DNA of 64,000 bases from Paenibacillus radicibacter (GTDB lineage Bacteria > Bacillota > Bacilli > Paenibacillales > NBRC-103111), in NCBI RefSeq assembly GCF_024721995.1, contig NZ_JANQBC010000013.1:124001-188000 (forward strand), in the 5' to 3' direction. Made by a program: the position numbers and the translations under genes. Numbering within the stretch: the stretch's first letter is position 1; every line of letters begins with the position of its first letter. The notes beneath the pieces were generated by a model. The model ran no database searches. It saw nothing but the letters and a program-made list of their open reading frames with translations, and was not told the origin of the DNA. Shown here in pieces: positions 43,977-52,877 of the stretch.

Positions 43977-46900
43977 TTAATCAATTTGAATTGTATAAGG
44001 AATCTGCAGTGATGAGAAATTATAAATGTAGATATAGTATCTGCCGACGCCTGCATTGTACGTTCCGACTAATTTATCAGGTGAGCTTACATTCGGATAA
44101 GAAACATAATTTTGCAGGTCACTATCTTTGTAAAGAAGCCAGTTCAGACCTTGCTTGCCGAACTCATCTAACGTAATCGTTAAGTTAGCTGCTGTCGTCA
44201 CATCAAAGTAGAAGATATCGACATCACTACCATTTGCACTTGTTCCAGATACAAGCTTATGCATCGCGACTGGCCCATTGGCTTGATTAAACGAATTATT
44301 CGGCTCACTCTCAGTCGTAATGTCACCTACTGGATCTGGTGGCGCTACAGTAACTGCAACACTTTGCGAATTCGTCAATCCTTTATTATCTGTCACGGTT
44401 AAGGTCACTGTATACGTACCTGCTTGTTGATACGTATGATTTGGATTCGCATTACTATTCGTCGGCGTTCCATCTCCAAAATTCCAAGAGTAAGATGCAA
44501 TTGTACCATCAGGATCAACGGAACCTTGACTGCTGAATGCAATTGCAGTACCTGCCTTACCTGAGTAAGGTCCATTCACATTCGCTTGCGGTGGCTGGTT
44601 AACAGGAACAGTTGTAATCGTTGCTGTCGTCTGCTGTACATTCGTCAGCCCACCGTTATCTGTCACGGTCAATTTCACATTGAAATTGCCTGCTGCTTGA
44701 TAAGCGTGAGTTGGATTTGCAGCTGTGCTTGTAGTGCCATCACCGAAATCCCATAAATAGGATGTAATCGTACCATCTGGGTCAGTCGAACCTTGACTGC
44801 TGAAATTGATTGTTTGCCCCGCTTGACCGCTGTATGGACCATTCACTTTCGATACAGGAGGTTGATTCACAGCATTAGCCGTACTTGATTTACCGTGGAA
44901 CACCACATCATACTCGAACTTGCCTGCAGCATTCACGCGATAATTCGTAAAGTAGCTAGTTAATGTCTTGTACCCGCTCCACGCATACCCATTCATCGTC
45001 GTTAAGAAGCCGTTCGCAATGTTATTCATCGTTTTCCAGTCTGCCACTTCTCCCTGAGATGCGGAACCTGTGTAAGTTCCATGCAGAGTAAACGTATCGA
45101 AATAAGGGGATTTATGTGTAGCCGTCTCCACATTCGTAAGTCCTGTAGCCGTCGTAATCTCACTATAAATCTCCGAGTTGTTCTTCGCTTCTGGCTGTAA
45201 CAAATAATCATCTGCCACTTGCGGTGTCGTTAAGTTCGGATATGCATTTACAAGCGATTGAATCTCACTTTGATAATCCGTATTGAACTGAGTATCATTG
45301 CTCCAAGCACTGATCAAGCTATCATATCCAGTTACATTGTTGCTACGTAAAGCTTTGAATAAATTGTTGTACTTATCCCACTTCTTCCCATGCATCATGT
45401 ATTGCAATGCGAAGGAGTAGTGGTAGAAATCGAATGAACCGTATTTGGAATGCAACGTCTGATTGGCCGTATACCAGCTGCTTGATGGCGTGTTCGCGAT
45501 GTTGCTTACAACCGATTTTCTTGGCAAAATATTCGTTAAACGCGTAGCCCCTGCCATCAGCTCCGCATTCCCTTCTTCAAACCAAGTCAGACGCTCGTTC
45601 TGATAAATCGGTCCACTACCCCAAGGTCCAGGCACCGCATAACGTCCTTGCAAATAGTGCGTGTACTCATGTCTGAACAATTCCTCTAAGCTGTAGATGC
45701 TCTCCTGTGTTGTCCGTTCGTATGTAAAGAAAGTGCCATCACCCTCGATATACATACCGCCATTGTTCGTGTCATAGCCGTACAAGATGCTATTCATCGT
45801 ATATTCAGCAGGACTATTGTAGATCACAACTGTCAAGATATCATCTGGATTACCTAATTCAAGCTCACGATCAGAACCATTCATCCGATGGAATTGCGCT
45901 TTCACTTCCTTGGAAGCCCAATATAGACGCTGAATTTTCTCTGTTGTTACGTTACTACCCGTTCGGAAAATGTAAGCTCCATCATCGAAGGAGTACGTGT
46001 TCGGCAAATATTTTGCCTTACCTGCTGCAATCAATTGCTGGAAGTTAATGTTCACGCCATTGGCATTCACACCACCAAACAAGTAATCAATAAAGCTCGC
46101 CGCAGTTAAATGCTGCTCACTGAGGTAAGGATACAAACTCATCGCTTGGGTGAGGACAACATTTCCTTTTTGCGGATTAGTATGATACTCACCTAGATAA
46201 CCCATGTAATACAAGCCGTTATTAATGAGCCAGCTATTGTTGGCATTCGGATTTCCAAGTAGTGCGAGCTTCTCAATTTCAGCCAAGTACGGATCGATCT
46301 TTTTCTTAAAAGCTGCCTTCTCTGTGTTATTGAATGTCCACATGAGATCGTAGCCAATTCCTTTAATTACTTCATAGAAAGCTCCACTCTTATTGCGATC
46401 TTGTGCGTATTGTGCAATGTTCTGGTTATAATTCACGAGAATCGGAACAGACAATTGAATGATTTCTGTGTTAACAGAGGAGTTACCAACCATCATTCCA
46501 AACGATGCAATTACCCCTTCTTGTTTCGTCGTACCGAATTTGAATGCGGAGTTACTAGCAATTGCTTTAAGTGCTGGGAAGAGCTTGGCTTTGTAAGTGT
46601 TATTGTTCAAATAATTAAGCTGTGTATTGTAATAGCCCAAGTAGAATGCAGAACGCAGTACTTCAACAAGTGTCGGAATACCTTTGTCGTCATTTGCCGT
46701 ATACTGAGCGCCTTTAGTTGCGAGAGCATTAATCAAGGCTTGCATCCGGTTCTGATCATTGTAAAAGGCATACGTATCGTTATTGTAATTAAAAAGTTCC
46801 GGGATTTGCCACCAATTTACACTGGAAATAAGATCGATAAGTGCTGGATAGCTTAATGTGTTTAGGTAAGCCATCGTATAGGTCTGGTCTGCGAGTGTAC

Positions 46901-47216
46901 TAACTGAGCGCGAAGCTTGAGCAGAGTGAATTTCTGTTGTTTCTTGTTTCATCCATGGAGGATTCACAACATGCTGAAGATTTTTAAACGGGTTCGAAGT
47001 ATCCTGTGATGCACTTACATGGTTTTCGGTCGTGTCTTGACCACCTTGCTTACCTGCCGGGTCAAGTCCTTGAACCATTCTTGCAGTAGACGATAGCACA
47101 TTTGCATATGTGACTTGTTCTTCAGCTGCGAACACAGGTGCCACTGAGCTGCAAAGTAAACATAGGCTTGAGAATGTTACGGTAAACGGTTTAAGCCATT
47201 TCTTATTCGCTTGCAT
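43977..47216 (-). CDS. Secreted collagenase, peptidase family M9, with PKD and C-terminal binding domains
   Basis: This 1079-residue exported protease has a signal peptide ending near VFAAEE (about residue 32). The activator and catalytic parts of a clostridial-type collagenase follow, with the zinc motif HEYTH (516-520) and the downstream glutamate in WFEEGNAEL. Then come two PKD domains of about 85 residues, each with the fingerprint SYxWxFGDGT (YLWDFGDGT; YSWNFGDGT), and a C-terminal prepeptidase-type domain (about 970-1079) that binds collagen or calcium. The ATG at 47216 is chosen because AAGGGAG lies 6 nt upstream; an earlier start adds 14 residues before the signal. Confidence 0.92.
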   Translation of the reverse strand: MQANKKWLKPFTVTFSSLCLLCSSVAPVFAAEEQVTYANVLSSTARMVQGLDPAGKQGGQDTTENHVSASQDTSNPFKNLQHVVNPPWMKQETTEIHSAQASRSVSTLADQTYTMAYLNTLSYPALIDLISSVNWWQIPELFNYNNDTYAFYNDQNRMQALINALATKGAQYTANDDKGIPTLVEVLRSAFYLGYYNTQLNYLNNNTYKAKLFPALKAIASNSAFKFGTTKQEGVIASFGMMVGNSSVNTEIIQLSVPILVNYNQNIAQYAQDRNKSGAFYEVIKGIGYDLMWTFNNTEKAAFKKKIDPYLAEIEKLALLGNPNANNSWLINNGLYYMGYLGEYHTNPQKGNVVLTQAMSLYPYLSEQHLTAASFIDYLFGGVNANGVNINFQQLIAAGKAKYLPNTYSFDDGAYIFRTGSNVTTEKIQRLYWASKEVKAQFHRMNGSDRELELGNPDDILTVVIYNSPAEYTMNSILYGYDTNNGGMYIEGDGTFFTYERTTQESIYSLEELFRHEYTHYLQGRYAVPGPWGSGPIYQNERLTWFEEGNAELMAGATRLTNILPRKSVVSNIANTPSSSWYTANQTLHSKYGSFDFYHYSFALQYMMHGKKWDKYNNLFKALRSNNVTGYDSLISAWSNDTQFNTDYQSEIQSLVNAYPNLTTPQVADDYLLQPEAKNNSEIYSEITTATGLTNVETATHKSPYFDTFTLHGTYTGSASQGEVADWKTMNNIANGFLTTMNGYAWSGYKTLTSYFTNYRVNAAGKFEYDVVFHGKSSTANAVNQPPVSKVNGPYSGQAGQTINFSSQGSTDPDGTITSYLWDFGDGTTSTAANPTHAYQAAGNFNVKLTVTDNGGLTNVQQTTATITTVPVNQPPQANVNGPYSGKAGTAIAFSSQGSVDPDGTIASYSWNFGDGTPTNSNANPNHTYQQAGTYTVTLTVTDNKGLTNSQSVAVTVAPPDPVGDITTESEPNNSFNQANGPVAMHKLVSGTSANGSDVDIFYFDVTTAANLTITLDEFGKQGLNWLLYKDSDLQNYVSYPNVSSPDKLVGTYNAGVGRYYIYIYNFSSLQIPYTIQID

Positions 47217-47363
47217 CCTATTCTCCCTTTCGTCTTTCAGATGTGTAACTATCATCAACTTACCGCCAACTAATAGGGAGTGTAAACGCTTATTTGTTAG
47301 ACAGAAATCGTCTTATTGTCCGATTATGGACATTACCTGTTTGATTTTTGACTCCAAACATAC

Positions 47364-47398
47364 AAAAAAGCCTTTACCATCAAGGTAAAGGCTTTTTT
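47364..47398. terminator. Terminator downstream of ilvD
   Basis: AAAAAAGCCTTTACC and GGTAAAGGCTTTTTT form a 15 bp perfect stem with a 5 nt loop, 20 nt after the ilvD stop. It separates ilvD from the collagenase promoter. Confidence 0.88.
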
Positions 47399-47418
47399 GT
47401 AATATTTGAAAAAAATGG

Positions 47419-49104
47419 TTAAATTTTTAAAATTCCACCCATAGACGCATTCGTTACCAATTTGGAATAACGAGCTAGGTACCCAGACTTAATTTTCGGT
47501 TCGAAACCTTTAAAGTTCGCGCGACGACGCTCCATTTCCTCATCGGAAATTTGAAGTTCAATCTTGCGATTCTCTAGGTCAAGATCGATAATGTCCCCAT
47601 CTTCTACGAAAGCAAGAGGACCACCTTCTGCTGCCTCTGGAGAAATATGACCGATGGAAATACCACGGGATGCACCGGAGAAACGACCATCTGTAATGAG
47701 TCCAACCTTAGCACCTAGGCCCATACCTACGATTTGTGAAGTAGGAGCAAGCATCTCTGGCATACCAGGACCACCCTTAGGTCCTTCGTAACGAATGACC
47801 ACAACGTGTCCTTCTTTTACTTTCCCGTTAGCAATGCCATAAAGTGCCTCATCTTGAGAGTCGAAGCAGATTGCTGGACCCACATGGCGACCACCTACAG
47901 AAGCATCAACAGCTCCTACTTTAATGATCGAGCCTTCTGGTGCCAAGTTACCGAATAGAACCGCTAGACCACCACGTTCACTATGTGGGTTATCAATTGG
48001 ACGAATGACGTCCTTATTCTGAATCTCGCAACCCGCAACATTCTCACTAAGAGTCTTACCTGTTACTGTAATACGGCTGCCATCGAATGCACCTGGCTTT
48101 TTCAAAAGCTCATGGATTACTGCGCTCACGCCGCCTGCGTCGTGAACATCTTCAATGTGATAGTCGGAAGCTGGTGCAATTTTCGCCAAATGCGGTACGC
48201 GAGAAGCAATTTCATTAATGCGCTCAATCGGATATTCAAGACCAGCTTCATGTGCAATCGCAAGCGTGTGAAGCACAGTATTTGTCGAACCACCCATAGC
48301 CATGTCGAGTGCGAAGGCATTATCAATCGCTTCCATCGTCACGATATCACGTGGCTTGATGTCTTTTTCTATCAATTCAATTAATTGTCTTGCTGCACGC
48401 TTCACGAACTCTTTGCGCTCTTCAGATACAGCTAGAATTGTACCATTACCAGGTAGTGCAAGACCAAGACCTTCTGCCAAACAGTTCATCGAGTTCGCTG
48501 TGAACATACCGGAGCAAGAACCGCACGTCGGACAACCAAATTGTTCAAGTTCAAGTAACGCATCATCATCGATTTTACCTGCTTGGTGCGCGCCAACGCC
48601 TTCGAATACGGAGGATAGAGAAATTGAACGACCGTCTTTCGTCTTACCTGCTTTCATGGGACCACCAGACACAAGCATTGTTGGGATGTTCACACGAAGT
48701 GCACCCATGATCATTCCCGGTGTAATCTTGTCACAGTTCGGGATACAGACCATACCATCGAACCAGTGAGCATTCACTACCGTTTCGACAGAATCTGCAA
48801 TAATCTCACGGCTTGGAAGCGAGTAACGCATACCAATGTGTCCCATCGCAATGCCATCATCGACACCAATTGTATTGAATTCAAAAGGAACCCCACCCGC
48901 TTCGCGAATTGCTTCCTTCACAAGTTTACCGAATTCCTGCAAATGAACATGACCTGGAATAATATCAATATAGGAGTTACATACCGCAATGAACGGTTTG
49001 CCGAAATCTTCCTCCTTCACCCCTGATGCACGCAGTAAACTGCGGTGAGGAGCACGATCAAAACCTTTTTTAATCATATCGCTGCGCATTTTCTTGTTAG
49101 CCAT
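47419..49104 (-). CDS. ilvD: Dihydroxy-acid dehydratase
   Basis: This roughly 561-residue Fe-S dehydratase makes 2-keto acids for isoleucine, valine and CoA precursors. Cluster cysteines are seen in [23 protein letters not shown] and [12 protein letters not shown]. The C-terminal SGASRG motif is present. The ATG at 49104 has AGGAGG at 10 nt; a start three codons earlier is too close. No other ilv gene is adjacent. Confidence 0.94.
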   Translation of the reverse strand: MANKKMRSDMIKKGFDRAPHRSLLRASGVKEEDFGKPFIAVCNSYIDIIPGHVHLQEFGKLVKEAIREAGGVPFEFNTIGVDDGIAMGHIGMRYSLPSREIIADSVETVVNAHWFDGMVCIPNCDKITPGMIMGALRVNIPTMLVSGGPMKAGKTKDGRSISLSSVFEGVGAHQAGKIDDDALLELEQFGCPTCGSCSGMFTANSMNCLAEGLGLALPGNGTILAVSEERKEFVKRAARQLIELIEKDIKPRDIVTMEAIDNAFALDMAMGGSTNTVLHTLAIAHEAGLEYPIERINEIASRVPHLAKIAPASDYHIEDVHDAGGVSAVIHELLKKPGAFDGSRITVTGKTLSENVAGCEIQNKDVIRPIDNPHSERGGLAVLFGNLAPEGSIIKVGAVDASVGGRHVGPAICFDSQDEALYGIANGKVKEGHVVVIRYEGPKGGPGMPEMLAPTSQIVGMGLGAKVGLITDGRFSGASRGISIGHISPEAAEGGPLAFVEDGDIIDLDLENRKIELQISDEEMERRRANFKGFEPKIKSGYLARYSKLVTNASMGGILKI

Positions 49105-49278
49105 TTGGTTCATTCCTCCTAGTATCTCTTTATTAAACTACTATAAATAATCGAATCGATTAAAAATTCTATTATTTTAATATAGCACATTTTACATGCC
49201 TCTGACCATTACTTTAAATGATTAAAGACACACTTGATCACTCGGATCTCATGTGTCTTCCTCTTCATACTCTGATAT

Positions 49279-49914
49279 TTACTTACGCCCGAAGTCTGCT
49301 TTAATTTCGCCCCACTTTTTCGTTTCCCATTTGACGATCTTGTTTGGATACGTGTTTGTTTTGAGCCATTTAAGCGCGCGATCAACCAAGAACCATATTT
49401 CTGTTGTCGAATCATCCCGAACGAGATTTGTCGCGACTTCTTTCTTCCGTAGCCAACTAAGTGCTGTACGTGAATCCGTATAAATCGTCTTGTTACTGCC
49501 TTGCTCTTTAAGGTAGGCTAGTCCATGCACAATCGCTAAGAACTCCCCTAAGTTGTTCGTCCCCTTCGCAATTGGACCATAGTAGAACAAGATTTCACTT
49601 GTCTGGGTGTCTACGCCTTTATATTCAACGATACCAGGATTACCCGAGCAACCCACATCGACGGAAATGCTGTCATAATCAATTTCAGGAACATCTTCCA
49701 AGGCTGCAGCTGCAGCTTCTTTTTTCTTATCGGAGGAGAAATTCAACGATTTTTGCCAACCACGTGTATAAGCTTCTTGTGCTTCTTTTTCCGATTCGTA
49801 CGATTTATATTTAGCCTGGGGGTAATTATTCACCTGCTTCTGACACTCCGGCCATGAACGATAGATCCCAGGTTCGTGTCCGACCCATACGACATAAAAT
49901 TTAGTTTTCGCCAA
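49279..49914 (-). CDS. Ribonuclease H1 with N-terminal viroplasmin domain
   Basis: This 211-residue protein joins a hybrid-binding (viroplasmin/RNase H1 N-terminal) domain, KFYVVWVGHEPGIYRSW, to an RNase H fold. Catalytic acids are Asp in SVDVGCSGNPG, Glu in NNLGEFLAIVHGL and Asp in IYTDSRTALSWL. It cleaves RNA in RNA-DNA hybrids. Eukaryotic-type RNase H1 with this N-domain is common in Firmicutes. TTG start. Confidence 0.9.
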   Translation of the reverse strand: MAKTKFYVVWVGHEPGIYRSWPECQKQVNNYPQAKYKSYESEKEAQEAYTRGWQKSLNFSSDKKKEAAAAALEDVPEIDYDSISVDVGCSGNPGIVEYKGVDTQTSEILFYYGPIAKGTNNLGEFLAIVHGLAYLKEQGSNKTIYTDSRTALSWLRKKEVATNLVRDDSTTEIWFLVDRALKWLKTNTYPNKIVKWETKKWGEIKADFGRK

Positions 49915-49968
49915 ATTTCAGCACCTTCTTTCGACTATTACCTTTGGACTAGACCTACTTCTTTATCC

Positions 49969-50463
49969 CTATTCCTGCCGCTTCACTTCAGCCATTAACT
50001 CCTTAACAAGCGTCGCTGTATGGTTCAAAAGCGGTTGATAGGCTTCTCCTAATGTACATACATATTCATCAAACGCATGGGCAATCTTCATCACGTTGTG
50101 TCGATATTCAGCAAATGGGACTTCACAGCTTTCGTACTCCCGCAACGTTCCATCCGTCTTGTCTTCCACATGTGTAATAGAGATCAAATCCTCACTAAGA
50201 TGCTTCACGATAAATGAGAATCCCCGGCACTCTGGATCACCGCAGCCGCATACGAAGAAGGGCATTACCCACCACATTGACGGCTCGGCAAATCGATTCA
50301 GCTCGTTATCTTTAAGCACACTTCTAAGCATGGCAGGCATGCCTACATCTACACATAGCGGTTCATCTACGAGGATATCTTGATCCATTTGCAATCGCAC
50401 ATCCGCTACAATAATTTGCAGTTCTTGATTCCATGACCAATTCCCCATCGTCAGTTCAAACAT
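49969..50463 (-). CDS. Unknown protein with a Cys-rich CGCGDPEC motif
   Basis: This 164-residue soluble protein has no family I recognise. A possible metal site, FVCGCGDPECRG, lies near residue 75; the rest is acidic, with an amphipathic C-terminal helix region. The start follows GGGGGCTAACC. It is in a run of minus-strand genes of unrelated function. Confidence 0.55.
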   Translation of the reverse strand: MFELTMGNWSWNQELQIIVADVRLQMDQDILVDEPLCVDVGMPAMLRSVLKDNELNRFAEPSMWWVMPFFVCGCGDPECRGFSFIVKHLSEDLISITHVEDKTDGTLREYESCEVPFAEYRHNVMKIAHAFDEYVCTLGEAYQPLLNHTATLVKELMAEVKRQE

Positions 50464-50528
50464 GGTTAGCCCCCATACACCTTGTTCTCTTAATTATAAG
50501 CTATAGCCTCATTTTCTCCAATAAGATG

Positions 50529-50560
50529 AAAAAAAGAGCAACCGGTAAGGGCTACTCCTA
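50529..50560 (-). terminator. Terminator of the 121-residue protein gene
   Basis: On the minus strand GAGTAGCC and GGTTGCTC pair (with one G-U and one A-C step) around CTTACC, followed by TTTTTTT. Confidence 0.7.
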
Positions 50561-50583
50561 GGATGAACTATGAACTATGTACT

Positions 50584-50949
50584 TTACACGCTCTTTGCAA
50601 GACTTGCTAGATTGTAATTTGATTCAAATTGAACAGAAGCATATAAAGCAGATTTTTTCACTGCAAAATCAAACAAAATCTCGCCATGTGTCCAGCTATT
50701 CTTGTATTTCAGACTATCAATTGCCATCTGCTTAAATGCTATATAGTGTGCTTCTGTTAAACCAAACTCTTGTTTACTAATGACCCCACCTTTACTCTCC
50801 ATTGGTAAATGTCTAACCCCAAACTTGCCGATTACATTGTTACGAATCTGGATGAAGACGCTGCCAGACGACATTAAACTCAGTTCGTCCCTCACTTGTT
50901 TAAATACGATTTCTACCTGGCGTGCGAGCGGTAGTTGCTCTAATATCAA
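50584..50949 (-). CDS. 121-residue protein of unknown function
   Basis: This soluble alpha/beta protein (SGSVFIQIRNNVIGKFGVRH, then KGGVISKQEFGLTEAHY) has no recognised domain. The TTG start has GGAGG 7 nt upstream. It diverges from the chemoreceptor gene across 281 nt that hold no further gene; a link to it is not shown. Confidence 0.55.
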   Translation of the reverse strand: MILEQLPLARQVEIVFKQVRDELSLMSSGSVFIQIRNNVIGKFGVRHLPMESKGGVISKQEFGLTEAHYIAFKQMAIDSLKYKNSWTHGEILFDFAVKKSALYASVQFESNYNLASLAKSV

Positions 50950-51230
50950 TTCATCTCCTCCTTCATTAGGAATGTAATATTATGTAATTCTGCCTACGTA
51001 TTTTGCATTATATAGGGCTTTCAGCATGATTTCAACATATTTTTACAAAGAATCCCGAATTCCCCACGACTTCAGATCCTTGTAACTGACAGAATATAGA
51101 TGAAAATTAGGTCTTCTGGTCGACTTATGTATAAAAATGTAGACCCTTGCAAGATCACAATGATATAATTTGGTCAGGAAAGTTTTTCCTATCCAGAATT
51201 TGAACTTATTAGGTAAAGGGGACTTGGATA

Positions 51231-52487
51231 ATGGGCTTCTTCTCTACATTCTCATTCAAGAAAAAGCTACAGATTGGTGTGTATGGGATGATTGGGATAT
51301 CTTCTATACTCATGATTGTTCTACTTCTAATGCACGGTGCATCTGTATTCGGTTATATCATCCCGGTAGCATTACTCGCTGCCAGCTATCCATTTGTTCT
51401 CTGGTTTGAAAAGACCCTTACTGAACCAATCTCTGATATGACTCGTGTTGCCATGTCCATTGCCAAAGGCGATTTTTCCCAAAAGGCAGATGTGACTTCG
51501 AATGATGCGCTTGGGGAACTGGCCCGCTCATTTAACCAAATGACAGACAAGCTTCGCGACATTTTGAAAGAAACAAGCAGTATTACGAAGCATGTGTCCG
51601 ATTCCAGCCGTGATATTTATGTGAAAAATGAACACCTCAAAGATTTAATGGAACAAGTAACATTATCGACACAAGAGCTCGCTTCAGGTGCCGGACAAAT
51701 TTCCGAAGAAGTATCGACAATTTCTCAATCGACGAAAGACATTGAGACCAAAGTATCAGGTTACACTTCTTCTACGAAAGAAATGAACGATCGATCCTCT
51801 AACATGCTTACACTGGTGGAAAAAGGCCAGAACGCAGTTGTCCTTCAAGGCGAAGGAATGAAGCGTAATGTAGAGACGACTTCACAAGTTTCCAAGACGA
51901 TTCACATCCTTGCCGACCAAGCAGCTGGCATTTCCAAGATTACTAGATCCATCTCTGAGATCGCAGAACAAACCAACTTACTATCCCTTAATGCTTCGAT
52001 TGAAGCAGCGCGTGCAGGGGAACATGGTCGTGGATTTGCCGTCGTAGCTCAGCAAGTTCGTAAGCTAGCTGAAGAATCGACATCCTTAACGAAAGAAGTA
52101 TTCGGTCTTGTCACATCGATTGAAAAAGGTATCAAACAATCCCTACATAACATTCAAATTAACGAAAATGTTGTACATAAACAGACGGAACTCATTCAAG
52201 CGACCGAAAGCATTTTCTCCGAAATCGTCACATCTGTGGAATTTATTTCGAAAGAAATTGCTCAATTCGCTACTGAAAGTGACCAAATGTTCGCAAGCTC
52301 CAAACAAATCTCTGCTACCATGGAAAGCATCTCTGCCATCACTGAAGAGTCCGCAGCCGGCACGCAGCAAGTCTCTGCTTCCATGAACGAACAAATCTCT
52401 GCCGTAAGCACCATCGTCAACCAATCTGCCGAAATGACGCGTATGGTCACGAAGCTACAGCAGACGATCCAGATCTTCAAGCTTTAA
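51231..52487 (+). CDS. Methyl-accepting chemotaxis protein without extracellular sensor domain
   Basis: This 418-residue receptor has two adjacent hydrophobic helices (about 14-35 and 39-58) with only a few residues between them, then a HAMP domain ([19 protein letters not shown]) and a long signalling coiled coil with the hairpin tip [19 protein letters not shown]. Usual receptors carry 150-300 residues outside the membrane. This one must sense membrane state, energy or a partner protein. The start follows AAAGGGGACTTGGATA. Confidence 0.9.
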   Translation: MGFFSTFSFKKKLQIGVYGMIGISSILMIVLLLMHGASVFGYIIPVALLAASYPFVLWFEKTLTEPISDMTRVAMSIAKGDFSQKADVTSNDALGELARSFNQMTDKLRDILKETSSITKHVSDSSRDIYVKNEHLKDLMEQVTLSTQELASGAGQISEEVSTISQSTKDIETKVSGYTSSTKEMNDRSSNMLTLVEKGQNAVVLQGEGMKRNVETTSQVSKTIHILADQAAGISKITRSISEIAEQTNLLSLNASIEAARAGEHGRGFAVVAQQVRKLAEESTSLTKEVFGLVTSIEKGIKQSLHNIQINENVVHKQTELIQATESIFSEIVTSVEFISKEIAQFATESDQMFASSKQISATMESISAITEESAAGTQQVSASMNEQISAVSTIVNQSAEMTRMVTKLQQTIQIFKL

Positions 52488-52495
52488 AATAAATC

Positions 52496-52642
52496 TAAAA
52501 TCCGGGTCGCTATTGAGAAAGGGAGTACCTCCAGTCGCTGTTGAAATCGTGAATTTTGAATTGGTTTAATGGTATTTTCACGATTTCAAAGGCGAACGCT
52601 CCGCTCTTCAAGTACCCTCTTTCTACTCCGCTACGCATTTTG
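52496..52642 (-). repeat. Palindromic intergenic element, copy C
   Basis: On the minus strand GAGCGTTCGCCTTTGAAA, TCGTGAA, TTCACGATTTCA and ACAGCGACTGGAGGTAC align with copies A, B and D. Arms GAAAGGGAGTAC (52517-52528) and GTACCCTCTTTC (52612-52623) pair almost fully. A further outer pair AAAAT/ATTTT lies near the ends. Confidence 0.8.
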
Positions 52643-52676
52643 AACATATTTCAATACTTTCATCAAGCAAAAAAAC

Positions 52677-52705
52677 AAGCGCCGGACAATTCGTCCCGGC
52701 GCTTT
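52677..52705. terminator. Terminator between chemoreceptor and pepF
   Basis: AAGCGCCGGGAC-type stem: AGCGCCGG pairs with CCGGCGCT around a short loop, with an A-run before and TTTTCTCT after. Confidence 0.82.
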
Positions 52706-52727
52706 TCTCTATTACCAATCCTCTGCG

Positions 52728-52877
52728 AAAAAAATGAAAACGGAGTAGAACAGGTACACTGTAGGAATGAAATGTTCGCCTTTGAAATCGTGAAGCTACC
52801 TACTAACCTAATCAAGCTTCACGATTGAGACAGCGACCGGAAGTGTACCTGTTCTACGCAGTTACCCTTCATTTTTT
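52728..52877 (+). repeat. Palindromic intergenic element, copy D
   Basis: This is the most symmetrical copy. GTAGAACAGGTACAC (52745-52759) and GTGTACCTGTTCTAC (52843-52857) are perfect 15 bp complements; inner AATCGTGAAGCT and AGCTTCACGATT are perfect as well; and outermost AAAAAATGAA and TTCATTTTTT also pair. The conserved body GTTCGCCTTTGAAATCG and CAGCGACCGGAAGTG is shared with the other copies. Confidence 0.85.

Larger units (their letters stand above)
52488..52875. other. Intergenic region with two repeat copies and a terminator
   Basis: Between the convergent chemoreceptor and oligoendopeptidase genes lie repeat copies C and D in opposite orientation, on either side of a normal terminator at 52677-52705. 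No gene is supported. Confidence 0.7.
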
